The translations under genes were made by a program, and so were the position numbers. From assembly GCA_022749755.1 (NCBI GenBank), contig CM040446.1, positions 3,278,966 through 3,342,965 on the forward strand: a stretch of 64,000 nucleotides of DNA, given 5' to 3'. How positions within the stretch are numbered: position 1 is the first letter of the stretch; every line of letters starts with the position of its first letter. Source of the DNA: Azadirachta indica. Lineage: Eukaryota; Streptophyta; Magnoliopsida; Sapindales; Meliaceae. Below the pieces are notes generated by a model, which saw nothing but the letters and a program-made list of their open reading frames with translations, was not told the origin of the DNA and did no database searches. Below, in pieces: positions 13,491-26,498 of the stretch.

Positions 13491-13979
13491 AGAACACAAT
13501 ATTAATATTTATGTAATATGTACAAATACTTCAGAAAAGAACTTGGTCCCACTCCAAATAATAGTCGGATTGCCCATTGTATTGCCATCATGATCTCAAG
13601 AATAACCAAATCCTGCATGAGAAGATTACTCAGTTACCATGAGAACAGTTGCACTGGAAGGTAAGATAAAAATTATAAGGGGATAATTAGCTGAAACTCA
13701 CATTCTCATTGTACTTTCATTGCTCTGAGTCTTGTTTTTATGAAGTCCTCTGGGTAGAATCCAGTCTTCAGCTGCATATATAGGCACTCTACAAAGACTA
13801 CTACCATTCCATGGCAGTACAATAAAAGGTTCATTAATGATGCACCAAGGCTTTATTAGCCTGCAATACTTCAAAACCATGATGTGATCCTAAACTGAAA
13901 TATATATGCTTTTTTTTTTTATTTCCATTTTCCGATTAGAACAGAGCAAGATGTGAAATCAACTGCTTTTATTTGTAAG

Positions 13980-16900
13980 TTATTTCACATTGATCGAAGC
14001 AGCCATGCTCCGTAGCCTCTGAGAAATTTCTGAAAATGATGGTCTCCCTGCTGGATCAGAGGCCCAACAACTTTCCATCAAAGACTTCCATTCTGGGTCA
14101 CACCATGATGGAATTTGTGGGCGTAAGGTGTTGTTCACAATTCCTCCTGCAAATAAAAAAGAAGAAACAAGTGGAAAGATCATTATCCTATGTCAATTAA
14201 TTCCATCAATACAGCCCAAAAGTACACATTTACAGAGAAGATTGTACACACAACTTGGTCCTTGTTGGAACTATAAAGTCCAGGCTTGCTACATCTTTCT
14301 ATATAGAAGGCTCAACTGACTATTTTTGCAATGTTTAAACTAGAACTCCAACATTACCAATCAGCACCTTAATTGCAAATTAAGAGATGAATTCGGGGAA
14401 AAGAAGAACTTAGCCTTGGAGGTAAATATCTCACTGGGTACCATTAAGGTCAAGAGTTTCAAAACCTAAAAGTAAAAGGTTAAAGTGATATAGTTCTAGT
14501 TTGAAGTTTTCTGTGCAATTTCTAAATCAAGACAGATATTGACTCCAATATAACTGTAATTGAGAAGTTGAGCGTGAGGAAAGCAAGAACAATTTATACT
14601 GCATCTTCAGTGCTTTGATACAGAACATAATTCCAACACCCATAAATCACAGTAAGAAATCCAACATCATACATAACCGGCCAGCCTCAAAATTTACTCT
14701 TATGCTTCTGTTTGGGGAGGTGGACTTCAAGGAAAAATATAATAAGGACCTGACCAAAAAAAATATTAATGCTAGTAGGCAACACAGACAGTTCTTTTCA
14801 CAGATTAACCAAACTTCACCATTTAAATTATTCTAGAGCACTGAGGCATCAAATATAAATTACAAATGAGCAGAAAGAGGATTCTGAGTCTTTCATGTGT
14901 CACACACTCACATGAAGAAACACGGCAATGTCAATAGAGAGGACTATCCTACTGTATGCTAATCACAAGAGATGTCATATATAGTGTGTAAAAGTCCCGC
15001 GAATTGCAAGCAATAATAATCTCCATCCACACCAATATAGATTTTGATTATAAGCTGTGATTATAAAAGAGAGAGAGAGAGAGAGGCTAGCATGCAAAAA
15101 CATGGGAACACATATTATGGTGCAACTGGATAGAATATCCAGTTACTCCTATTTCTAAGCTTACCAATAATAGAAGCACAATGCATATCTGTATAAGGTT
15201 CATCACCAGTCAGCAGTTCCCACATAACAATCCCAAATGAGTAAACATCAATCTACACAAAAGAAATCAATAAACATTAAAAGAATTATGACAAGGAAAC
15301 ACAATACCTAAAAATAACAAACATGAAACCACTCAAGTTCAGAACAGCTTACAGCAAAATAATCTTACCTTTTCTGTTACCATGTGACTTTTTCCGCTCA
15401 GGAGCTCAGGTGCCATCCAGGGTAAAGTTCCACGGACACCTCCAGATACTAAAGTGTTCTGTTTCACCTTTGACAAGCCCAAATCACCAATCTAAAGAGT
15501 AGATACAAGTTTGTCAGTTGCCAACACCCATGCCCCAAAACCCAAATCACCAATCTAAACCATCATTATAGAGTTTAAGAGCAAAATATGAAACAAAAAA
15601 TGTGGAAGAATAAGCATGACAGCAGAAAAAGTGGAAGAATAAGTATCAGAAAAATTGGAAAACAGAGAGATCTTCACAGGCTGAGATTGCAGCAAGTTCC
15701 TTCTATGCTACTTTAAGAATTATAGTAAGCTTGATGAAGAGTTCAGAACTTATGACCAAACAAGAATGTAGACAGAGAATAATATAGGAGGCCGAAATAA
15801 AAAAGGTAAAATGAATTTTTAAGTGTCCTAAGTACAAACATGAATGAGACAAATACCTTGCATACTGGTCGCTGTGGGTCTCTCATATTCACTAACAGAT
15901 TTTCACATTTTAAATCAAAATGTACAATGTTCTTTCCATGCAAATACTCCATTCCAAACGCTGCATCCATAGCTATGATGAGTCTCTTACGACGGTCAAT
16001 AGTTCTGTTCAGAACATTACAACATCAGATATCCAATGTTAATATAACCACCTCTTCTTCTTTCAAGTAAAATCTCTCTGAAAAAATCTTCATGCACACT
16101 CAGCAAGCAATAAGAATCTTTTTAGTAGGAAAAGTTTAATACATCAAAAGTGCACCTTCACTAAATTATCAACATGATTACCTGTCCTTCTTCTGCAAAA
16201 ACTGTTTCAAAGATCCATTAACCATGAATTCTGTCACCGTTGCTAAAGATCCGTCTGGACCATCACGTACTATACCATAGAAAGACACAACATTTGGATG
16301 ATGCAAGGAACTCAACAACAAAGCCTCCTTCCAGAAATCAGCAATCTGCAACAGCAACACACACAAAATCATAAACACAGGCACAAACTCCAATTATAGA
16401 TAGAAGGAGCAGCATAAATGATAATAATGTGACCTAAGATATATTCTAATCATAAATTCAGCAAATCCTACATAGAAATAACAAGTATGGGATTAAGTCA
16501 AGTTCACAACACTTGCCATATATGAACCAAATGAAACAAGTATGGGATAAAATCCTGAGGCAGAAAATAACCTGAAAGCAACTTGCAATAAGCTACCATC
16601 TGAACTTTTATCAGATTGCACAGTTAAAATAACAATGATAGAAAAGGATTTGGGAACAATAACTATCATGGAAAAGGTACTATGACAACTCCTCTGTCAT
16701 GCTAAACAACTGTGACCTGGATTAGACAAGCCATCACAAATCAGGCAATGGTAGTTGATATAAAGGGACATGAAAGAAGGATATAAATATTACCAAACGC
16801 TCTCTTTCAGAGGGTCTCCCAGCAAAGCAGCTGGCTTTGATTCTCTTTATTGCTACATCAGAACCCTTCCACTTCCCATGGTAAACAGATCCATATGTTC

Positions 16901-19669
16901 CAGAACCCAATTCTCGGATCTCCTCAAGATCATCATTTTTAATTGTCTACCGAAAAAAAAATGAGTAAGCATCGGTACCAAAGTGCAGTGCATATAAGAC
17001 CTTAAGCTACATGGTAAATGAGCAATGATTCAGATGAAGGCATCCATAAATAAGCTGTAATTACACTAACTGACAAGAATGCGAGACAGAGTTGAAACCT
17101 GTAATCCCCTGGCAATAGCTTCAGCCTCGGCCTTTGTTGGCTCAATTTTGTAAGTATCTACATTGTCATTATCGGAATCTGCCTCCAGCTCCCCATGGAT
17201 ATTCTACAGGACAAACAGGAGCTAAGAAAGAGAATGATAAAATATCACACTTTTGGCAAAGAAATTATACTTCATGCTCACCGGTAAATCCGATTCATTT
17301 GCAGGTGTTTCTATTGGGTTTGTATCAGGCTTTACGGAATCAGTATTCTTGTCAACCTTATCTTGCACCTCCTCTGCCTTTTCTAGTGCTGCTTTTTTGA
17401 CAGAAGCAAGCAACTCAGGTAAGAAACTTAAACGGTTAACTGAAAGCTTTGAGTTTTCTGCAGGTGCAGAAGGACCGTTTTCACTTGGCTTCACATTGTC
17501 AGCACTCACTTCCACAGTCTGCAAGCCATTTGAACCAATAGACTTTTCAGAAATCATATTGTGCTCTGGCAACAGTTTACTTAGAACATCAATGTTTTCA
17601 ACCTTTTTGACATGATTTGCTTCTTTTTCTTGTCCAAGGTTATGATTCTCATCCATCCTAACTGCTTCATTAGCATTATTATTTCTCAACTCTGGACCGC
17701 AACCTGAGGTAGTAGAGGATACCATCTTATCGCAAATCATTACTGAAGAAGAATCTGATGGTTGTGGGGGGTCTGGGCATTGGTTTTCCTGATTATGGCT
17801 TTGTGGCTTCAATCTTTGGGCCTGGCCGTAATAATATTCTGGAGGGGTTGCTGTCCCCTCAAAACCTGGTACTCTTTGTAAAGACTCAACCCAAGAATTT
17901 TGGTTGTCTGCCCCAACACCAAACCTCAGATTGCCCTCCACTGCACCCCTGAGAAATGCAGGATTAATAGAACCATTTATAAGTGAGCCAGATGCTTCAT
18001 AAGTGGGAACACCATGCATTGGGTTCTGAACATTTCTCCACAAATCTTGGGCAGGTACACGTCCATGAGACACAGGGTACATATTATCCGCTCCATAAGG
18101 ATAATTCCCATACCGCACAACTCGCTCTTCAGGCGAAGCAATGTGCAGATGGGATGTTGCAGCCGCAGCTGGATCATGAAATATTTCATTTCCCACTTCA
18201 GGTCCAGCTCGATGGTGAACAAGATTTGGGGGCATATGATGTCCATCCACCAAATTACCATGCCCAGGAGGAATATTCATGCTAGGACCATCCACCACGT
18301 AATGATCATTCAATCTTCCAGTTACAGAGATATGAGTTCTTGCTTCCTCAGTCCTCGGATTCAACTGAGGCTGCAGCATCCACCCTCTTTCATGACTATG
18401 GCTTTCATTATACACTGGTCGGGTCTCACTCTGATCTTTAGGGTACATTGCGTGGGGCAACTTCGCTTCAGCATTCAACATTACATTCTCCCTGTTTGGG
18501 CGGCATTCAGCACATGAAATAGGTACCTGGGGAATTCCATTTCCCATGTTGGGCTGCTCCAAGTGCAACTGATTTCTGTGGAAAGTAACCCGGCAGTGCT
18601 CACATATACCATTCCCATCAAAAACATTATGGCCATGAAATAAATTACCAGGAAAACCAGCCTTGTCTCCAGCTACAGCTCCAGATTGCATCCATGCTAA
18701 ATTGTCAGAAAATTGTTGCTGGTGTTCATATGGAGAATGGTGATTTACATGCTGCCGAGCATATTCTTCAGGAATTCTCTCCTCCCCAAAAGGCATGCGA
18801 AACCGGGCAGAGGAAGGCGAAGATGGAAAGTCCGGTACCGGTCTAGGATCGTGATGCCCATAATGCCTAGGAGAATAAAATGCAGGACTCCATGGACTTT
18901 CCATTTCATTATACCTCTGAGAAACGGGAGGCTGTTGCTGCCCTGAACCCATATGAGGAATTGTAAGGTGATGAACATTATACTGTGGCTGGTTATGAAT
19001 GCCGCCCTCTAGACTCATTGTGTTAAAGAACCGGTCCGCCATATGCATGTCGTCAACTGAGCCAATTACAGGAGAATCTGGCTGCTGCAGCTTCCTAAAA
19101 TCATTACCATCATTCATATTATTCAGTGCATCCACATACCTCCTCTCAGTCTCCCTATCATCCCCATCAACATAATGAGATGAACCATCTTGGTCCGGGT
19201 GTGAAAATAGAAAAATCCTCAATCTTGTAAACCCATCACCCGAACCCAACTTCTCATACTCTTCCATCATGTTAGTCACATCATCATCATTGACAACCGA
19301 CACCAAAGCATCAAGATCCTCGTCTGGTTGTTGATACTTCAACACCACTGCCCCATCATACAGTTCCCTCATCCTACTCATTAACTCTTCATAAGTCACA
19401 TCTCTCGGCAAGCTTACAATCCGTGTCTCCCCACCCACATAACGCAATTTCCCATCTTGGGGACGAGGCAAAATGCTACCTAAGAAGCTACACAAGAATT
19501 TTACACGCGGCGTTTCATCGTTTGAACCAGGGGTTGAACCAGAACCATTTATTGCAGCGGATGGAGAATCCATCGAGTTCACGGCTTGGTTACGGTTTTG
19601 CTGATAATCAATTGTGTTATCAGAGTGTAATAAAGATTGGTTCAAGCATCCAATTTCTTTATTACACAT
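13980..19669 (-). CDS. PB1-domain Raf-like MAP3K (B4 subgroup) protein kinase
   Basis: Cytosolic Ser/Thr kinase of 1111 aa. In Arabidopsis, B4 Raf-like kinases phosphorylate SnRK2 kinases in osmotic stress, and one member, HCR1, controls root hydraulics. Exons: 19669-17282, 17203-17099, 16946-16794, 16345-16182, 16004-15857, 15491-15369, 15252-15165, 14146-13980; all GT-AG and in phase. A PB1 domain (about 55-155) starts [16 protein letters not shown] and has the acidic [17 protein letters not shown] motif. A long Pro/His/Asn-rich linker follows, with a CEHC...CAEC cysteine cluster. The kinase domain starts near 838: glycine loop GSGTYGSV, Lys865 in VAIKR, catalytic loop HFDLKCEN with Asp967 (HFD instead of HRD is usual in this group), magnesium motif DLG 989-991 instead of DFG, then MAPE 1012-1015. 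The size and the DLG motif suggest an HCR1-like member; that part is inference. The catalytic Lys and both Asp residues are present. Confidence 0.94.
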
Positions 19670-20149
19670 GGAGTATAACTCACACCATTAGCTCATAAGT
19701 TTTTCAATTTGTAGGCACAACTCCACGTTTAGCAAAGGAAAAAAAACAGATTATCCATAGAGGAACTCATCCAAAACTCCGAAAAACCATCAAATTTTCC
19801 AAGAAAACTAATAACTACTATTGAAACAAGAATACCCAGATAAAGATAACCAAAAGCGAATCAAACTAAGAAGAACAACAACCCCACCCGAACACCTTGA
19901 TTCCTGAAATCAAGATTCAATAAATAAAATAAATTCAGAAAGAAAAAGAAAAACGGAGACTTTGGGCCAATAAAGTACCTGAAATGAGACAGACCCAATT
20001 CAAGATTCTTTCCTTTTTTAATTTGAATGTAGAAACCGGTTAATGGAAAATTAAAGGGGCCGAAGGAGTATTATGATTACGAGGACGGGGCAAAGCATAG
20101 GAAGAGAGAAGAAGAAGAGTCTGAGATTGCAAGATGCGATGCCTGTACG

Positions 20150-20179
20150 CCAGGTAGTGTCACACGTGGCACTACCTGG
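20150..20179. promoter_or_regulatory. 30-bp palindrome with ABRE-like core upstream of the Raf-like kinase
   Basis: Two perfect 10-bp arms (CCAGGTAGTG at 20150-20159 and CACTACCTGG at 20170-20179) flank a centre containing ACACGTGG, an ACGT-core ABRE/G-box type site. It lies about 480 bp before the kinase ATG. A second G-box, CACGTG, is at 20925-20930. Confidence 0.5.
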
Positions 20180-20339
20180 TTTTTCCGTTCTTCTTAGCAT
20201 CTTATTATTTATCATCTTCGTTTTCGAATATGCCCTCTTATTCCCAATGCCACCACGCGTGGGCTTGGCTTCAAAGAATTTTTGTCCAACGAATATTATT
20301 GCTAAAATTATTATCAATATTATTATTTTCCAAAGATAA

Positions 20340-23300
20340 TCCTGAATTGAATAATCAGTTTATTATGAGAAAAATCATTAACTCAAATTTAAAATTCTAA
20401 AATTTTTATATAAAATATGGACTCAGTTATTGAAAGTATGGACAAGAAAACAATTATGATCTAAAATTGATCCATTGCAATTAAATAAATTGACATAAAT
20501 GGATGTGATTAGGTTTTAAACTATAGTTATTGCTTTTTATTATTGTTTATTTCAAATATCAATCGAAAAGTGAATTAATAAATAAAAAGTTGTTTAATTT
20601 ATAGGATAATAATATTTTTATCCGTAAGCCTTGTATAGCAACAACTTTATAACATATTTTTCTCAATTTTAATATTTAATTCCTGTCTTTTGATTTTTAA
20701 CTTTGGCCTAATCAACGCACCACGGTACTGGGGTTTAAACTATTAAATTGATGAATTAATATATATATTGTTATTTCGCTAAAGTATAGGGGGCAAAAAA
20801 ATGCTATTAGCCATTCTACTGATTTTCTCAATCAAAATAAATTGACAGTGACAATTAGCGGAAGCTACGCGCGGCGGTTGCAGTAGTAGTTATCAGGAGG
20901 GTAATCACTTTTCTCGTGAAAAATCACGTGGGGGCCAGATGAAATGTGAAACCAATAATGGAGCGACAGATGGCACAAGATCCAAGACGATCATTTCTGA
21001 GTTGAAATGTTGTGCGCTCAGATATGATAGCCCGGAGGCGGAGCGGAGAGGTCTCACTTTCCAATTTGTTTGTCTTTTTCTTTTACGTACACAATTTCAC
21101 TTGTTTGTTTCTCCCACTTATTTCGTCAAATCAATTGTCTTGTCTCGTGATGTCGATTTCTATTTTAAAAACACAGCAGCCAAAATGCCATAATGAGCCC
21201 GTGATCCAGTGGGTACGCTTAGTAAAGACTTGTCCAATTTGTTTTTTTCAGGCCTTGTAACTCAGAGTTGAGTGATTTATTACTGCAGCCAGAACACACC
21301 ATTGCAAGCAATACACTTCTCTTAAAAATGGTCTTCCGTAAACTTTTATTTAATTACTATTAAATGATCAAAAAATAATTATTTTATATACTTTTCGCTG
21401 TATTTTAGATTTTTGTGTTGATTTTTTTTTTTTCGTGTGGGAATCTTATAATTCAAAATACATGAATATGAGTTAAATTAAAATGGAAATTTATAATTAT
21501 TTTGAAGCAAATAATTTGCTGGGTTGACGCATTAGAGTCTTTAAGTCCAAAAATCAGCTCAATAATAAATGGGTCACATACTTGAAAAATATTAAGCCCA
21601 CAAAAAAGGAGAACATTATTAATGGGTCAAGTGATCCAATAAAGAGGAGCAAGCCCATCTTGCAAATTAAGCCCACAGGATTAGCTTAGAACAATTTATA
21701 TAACAAAAACAAAATAATTTTACATTTTCTAGGAAAGATGAAAATCATAAAACCAAAATATCCAACCCCCAATATTTTAAGTTTTTATATTTGTTTTTAT
21801 TTACACATTCTTTTGTTTCATTTTGTATTTGTATTGATTAAACTTCAAATAAATAAGAGTATTAGAAAGAATAAAATAAGACATTATAATCATAATAAAA
21901 TAAATAAACATATTTTTAGCGTTACATAATGTTTATATTTAAAATAATATGATTTTTAAAAAATCTAATGGAAAGGTATTGCAAAATACAAATACGAAAT
22001 TTTCTGACAATTTAATTTGAAGAATCAAATCGTTTTGTATTACTTATGGAGGGAGGTTTGGTTAATTTTTGAATTGTATATTTATAAGGTGGTTAAAAAA
22101 AAAAAGCTTCTACTGAAGAAATATTATTAAAATAAGTGACTATTGTTAATAAAAGAATAATTAAAATTTTATAACATTATTGAATTACTATATGGTTTAA
22201 TATCTCAATCATTGTGCACTAAATCGTTTTCTATATCATTATCCTCAAAATATAAACATTATTCAACCTAACCACTCCACTTGTCCACTAAATCATTATA
22301 TACATTATCTTTAAGATACACTAGCTTTAATTAATTAATATTTTTCAAGCATGTGGGGTCCAAGATGTTATAATCTTCCACTCTTATGATTCTCTGTATT
22401 TATTACCTAATTTTTTTTCAAAAAAAATAAAAAAATTTAAAAGTATCTTTTACAAATATATATATATATATATATTATTGTATCCTAATATTCAGAACGG
22501 TAATCCTACATTTTAAAAATATTTTATTAAAATTTACTCACTCCTTCATTTGAAAATAAAATTAAGTATTTAATTTTTTTTTGTTAGACAATAGAATTTT
22601 TTTTTTAATTTAGGGTAAAATATTTGGGAACAATATTGGGGTCTAGTGAAGGAAAAAAAATTATATAATAATCTTATATAAAAAAAGAAAAAAAAATGGC
22701 ATGAATAACGTCATCAGAGTTGTATAAAACAATGGGTTTTTATGATCAAACAGCATAGGAATAATCTTCTTCATCTTCTAGCTCTGCAAAACAATCTCTA
22801 TTTCTACTTCATCTTATATTTACCGTCCGGTTCAATCCAACGGCAACGGCAACGGCAACCGCAAGCACGTTATCAGGAGGCGATCGTAGATTTGGCCAAA
22901 GGTTGGTTATAAAGAGCAGCTGCAAGAATAAAACATGTGCATGTTTCGGATTGCATTACATTGTAAAATAATCGCTTATTTGATAATTAGTTAGCACCTT
23001 AATTCTATAATTATATCAAACACTTTTTAAAAGCGATTATTAAATAATTTAACTTCGTAGTAATTTATATAAGTATCGTTAAAGTAGCTTTTTTTTTTTC
23101 TAATTTCAAAATTTTGAGCGTCAAAATTTTTTAATTTATTTAATGCATAAGATAAAATTTAATGATATATCTTTTATTCCTTAAATAAGATTGATGAAAA
23201 AATAATATATTTAATAAAATAGGTGTAATAATATTATTTGTATTTATAAAATTATATTCACTTTATTTACAAACACTAAAACATAATTAGAAATGAAAAA

Positions 23301-24480
23301 TTTATTTGTAAATAATTTAAAATAAAATTCTAATATATAACCACATAAATATATATTGATATCAACAAATATCCATTTCTATCTTAGTGATTATATATTG
23401 TCCTATAAATTTACGATCACCTAGTTTTAGTTTAAAACTCGATTACTACAAATCTAATTAAATTAAAATAAATTATTTTACAATGCAATGCAATCCTCAA
23501 CATACTCAAGTCTTTTCAAGATTTTGCTGGATTTGCAAGGTGACTTTTAAATTTGCGTTTGTATTTTTTTTTAAGAATATATTTTTAAATGTTGTTTATT
23601 TTTTTTTGTCTTAATTAAGTATGTTTATTTTTTTAATCTAATGATAATTTTAAGATATTTTTCTACTAAATAAAAGTTAAATATTTTTAGTTTTTACTTA
23701 GATAACATTTTTAAGATTTGAATTTAACTAAAATTTAAATTCGAATGATAAATATATATATATATTTTAAAGGTTTGAATATAAGTGTTATTTTGTTTCA
23801 TAACTAAAGAAAAATTATCAATTAAAAATTTAAATAACTTAAAATAAAATCATTGATAAATTAAATGAAAAGGTTAAATTATACTGTAATTTTGTTTCAA
23901 GTGCAAGTTTTTAGATATAAGTTGAAAATAAACACTTTTTAAACATTTAAATAATTTTATTTAGACTTCAATTAAAAAACAAGCATACCCTTAATCTGAA
24001 AAATCAAATTAAAGTTGTTATATATTTTTTCATAAATATATTTTCACCCATTTCACATTAAAGGACTTGAGCTGCCGAAGAAATTATATCCATAACAAGA
24101 AGATAATTTCCACAAATCAATGAGAAACAAAGATTAATTCAATCTAAGATAAAGAGAATCTTCAACAATACAGCTTAATATATCATGATAACTAATTAGC
24201 TAATTAACAAGGGAATTAACAATCTTACTCCTCTAATGAAAAGAATCATAAAAGATACATTTATCCATACTTTGACAATTTTGTCATCGAATAAGAATTT
24301 TCCAGGAAAGGAATTAAAGATAAGCGAATTAAGATAAGCAATATTAGAAGTGCAAGCAACAAGCAAAACTCGAGTTACGATACAGCCAACCGTTGTCGGA
24401 AGCAACTTAAATTCCAATGATATGTTGCCACTACTTCAAGCAAAGAAACATGTTCTGTTTCAGACATAGTAAAAACCAAA
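20340..24480. other. AT-rich intergenic region
   Basis: About 4 kb without a supported protein gene. It includes a CGGCAA-type hexamer repeat near 22838-22860, a TA microsatellite near 22456-22475, and a TIR-bounded element described separately. The right end should contain the P450 promoter. Confidence 0.5.
22943..23501. mobile_element. Candidate MITE with about 32-bp terminal inverted repeats
   Basis: GGATTGCATTACATTGTAAA from 22948 matches, in inverted orientation, the sequence ending at 23496. The 25-bp arms have one mismatch, and the match extends outward to ATGTT with two mismatches. The interior is about 500 bp, AT-rich and non-coding, typical of a non-autonomous DNA transposon. I could not define a target-site duplication, so the superfamily is open. 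Confidence 0.6.
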
Positions 24481-24488
24481 ATAATACT

Positions 24489-24496
24489 TATAAAAT
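24489..24496 (+). promoter_or_regulatory. TATA box of the CYP94 gene
   Basis: TATAAAAT lies 42 bp before the ATG at 24538, which implies a very short 5' leader of roughly 15-20 nt. Confidence 0.5.
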
Positions 24497-24537
24497 ATTC
24501 AGCAATCTCGGAATTAACCCACCCTAAGTACAGTAAC

Positions 24538-26049
24538 ATGTCTTCAATTTTTTTTCTTTATTATTCTTTCCTCTTTCTCTTCGCTATCTGCTTTTATTTA
24601 TTCATTTCGAATAAAAAGTTTAGTGAATGTGGCTTCAGGAATTACCCTGTTGTCGGTATCTTACCAGAATTTATTGAAAACCGGCACCGTATTCATGAGT
24701 GGATAACTGATGCGCTCATACGATGCCCTACAAATACGGGTTTCATTTACCGTCCGGGTCTGAGGAACGGTGTATTCACTGCGAACCCTGGAAACGTGGA
24801 GCATATTCTCAAGACCAAATTCGAGAACTACCCAAAAGGCGACCGGTTCATCACTTTACTTGGAGATTTTCTCGGCCGAGGAATCTTTAATTGTGACGGC
24901 GATTTATGGAGACACCAGCGTAAAATTGCTAGTCATGAGTTTAGCACAAAATCGCTCCGAAATTTCGTTGTTGAGAACGTCACGTCCGAAATTTCCACGA
25001 GATTGGTCCCGATATTAACAAGAGCCGCGAAAGTAGAAGAAGTATTGGATTTACAAGATATTTTGGAGCGGTTTGCGTTTGATAACATATGTAAGGTGGC
25101 TTTTAACGTTGATCCCAGTTGTCTCGGGGGAGATGGAAGTTTCGGTTCTGAGTTCAAGCTGGCGTTCGAAGTAGCGGCGGCGCTTAGTACTGATAGATTC
25201 ACGTTTGTAAATGCATATTTGTGGAGGATTAAGAAAATCTTCAATGTCGGATCAGAGCAGGCACTGAAAAAATCAGTTGCAGCTGTTCATGAATTTGCAA
25301 ACAATATTATACGGTCAAGACTGGAAGAAAAAACTGAGAAAACGGACAACGATTTAGTGTCACGGTTTATCAGAAGCGATCAGGAGAAGTCACCAGAATT
25401 TCTCCGAGATATCGTCATAAGCTTCATTCTTGCAGGAAGAGACACCACATCTTCCGGTTTAAGCTGGTTTTTCTGGCTACTATCATCAAATCGGAGAGTT
25501 GAAGTAAACATACTAAAAGAGCTCGAGCAAATTCGGTCGCGAAATGGGAAAAGAATTGGGGATGTATATAGTTTCGATGAACTGAAAGACATGCATTATT
25601 TGCATGCAGCAATATCCGAATCTTTACGCTTGTACCCTCCGGTACCGATTGATACAAAAGCGTGTCTAACGGATGACGTGTTGCCGGACGGTACAGTCAT
25701 CAAAAAAGGATGGTTTATTGCGTACCATGCATTTGCAATGGGACGCATGGAGAGCATATGGGGGAAGAATTGCAATGAATATTTGCCAGAGAGGTGGCTT
25801 GAAAATGGGATTTTTCGGCAAGAGAACGAGTTTCGATTCCCCGTTTTCAACGCTGGACCAAGAATTTGTCTCGGAAAAGATATGGCATACATTCAAATGA
25901 AGTCGATCGTGGCTTCTGTGATTGAGAGGTTCATCGTAGATGTGCACAACAAGGAGAAGCCGCCGGAATACGGGCTGTCGTTAACTTTGAGAATGAAAAA
26001 TGGCCTCCATGTGTACGTGAAAGAAAGGTCTGGGGACGTCACCAGTTGA
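24538..26049 (+). CDS. Cytochrome P450, CYP94 family
   Basis: A complete intronless gene of 503 aa, as common in CYP94. Members are ER-bound fatty-acid omega-hydroxylases or oxidise jasmonoyl-isoleucine; which applies here cannot be read from sequence. An N-terminal membrane anchor spans about residues 3-24. Family features follow: RNYPVVGILPEF, ENYPKGDRF and LGRGIFNCDGDLWRHQRK. The I-helix oxygen motif is AGRDTT (299-304), the K-helix ExxR is ESLR (361-364), the PERF motif is PERW (417-420), and the heme loop FNAGPRICLG (437-446) has the ligand Cys444. All key residues are intact. A poly(A) signal AATAAA is at 26119-26124. The family is clear; the CYP94 subfamily is not resolved. Confidence 0.93.
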   Translation: MSSIFFLYYSFLFLFAICFYLFISNKKFSECGFRNYPVVGILPEFIENRHRIHEWITDALIRCPTNTGFIYRPGLRNGVFTANPGNVEHILKTKFENYPKGDRFITLLGDFLGRGIFNCDGDLWRHQRKIASHEFSTKSLRNFVVENVTSEISTRLVPILTRAAKVEEVLDLQDILERFAFDNICKVAFNVDPSCLGGDGSFGSEFKLAFEVAAALSTDRFTFVNAYLWRIKKIFNVGSEQALKKSVAAVHEFANNIIRSRLEEKTEKTDNDLVSRFIRSDQEKSPEFLRDIVISFILAGRDTTSSGLSWFFWLLSSNRRVEVNILKELEQIRSRNGKRIGDVYSFDELKDMHYLHAAISESLRLYPPVPIDTKACLTDDVLPDGTVIKKGWFIAYHAFAMGRMESIWGKNCNEYLPERWLENGIFRQENEFRFPVFNAGPRICLGKDMAYIQMKSIVASVIERFIVDVHNKEKPPEYGLSLTLRMKNGLHVYVKERSGDVTS

Positions 26050-26118
26050 GGCCTTCGTAGGCGTAGCTTTTATAGCTTCCATAGTGTGTATATATACAGT
26101 TCCTCTGATTAATGTTCT

Positions 26119-26124
26119 AATAAA
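26119..26124 (+). terminator. Poly(A) signal of the CYP94 gene
   Basis: AATAAA lies 70 bp after the P450 stop codon, a normal position for a plant near-upstream element. Confidence 0.4.
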
Positions 26125-26498
26125 ATATTATGATGAGTATTTCGCGTTACTATGTACAAGTATAAGATGATTACGTGTTATAAATATCATGTGAATTACT
26201 ATAAGAAAATATTATTCCGATATCGTTACCAGGATTCTGGTCATTTCACTGCCTTTATCTAATTCTGAAGCTTTGAAGTGATTTTGTTATACGGTACGAA
26301 CTATCCAAACAATAGACGATTTCTATCGTGTTGAACCATATATGTTCCAGATCAAGACTGAACACAGAATCTTCAAAGATTAATTTTTACAAGGCGGTTA
26401 TAAATCTGTAGGTCAAGAAGAAAATCCGTATAAAAAGGTGAAGCAATTTTACAGCATGAGTGAGGAAGTTTTAACCCTGGCAAGTGGTGACTGATAAT
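26125..26498. other. Space between convergent CYP94 and FGGY genes
   Basis: This short region should hold both 3' UTR ends. No other feature is visible. Confidence 0.5.

Noticed and set aside
17253..17615. 120-aa plus-strand frame across the Raf-like gene
   Set aside because: Antisense shadow of the large first coding exon; the minus-strand product is unambiguous.
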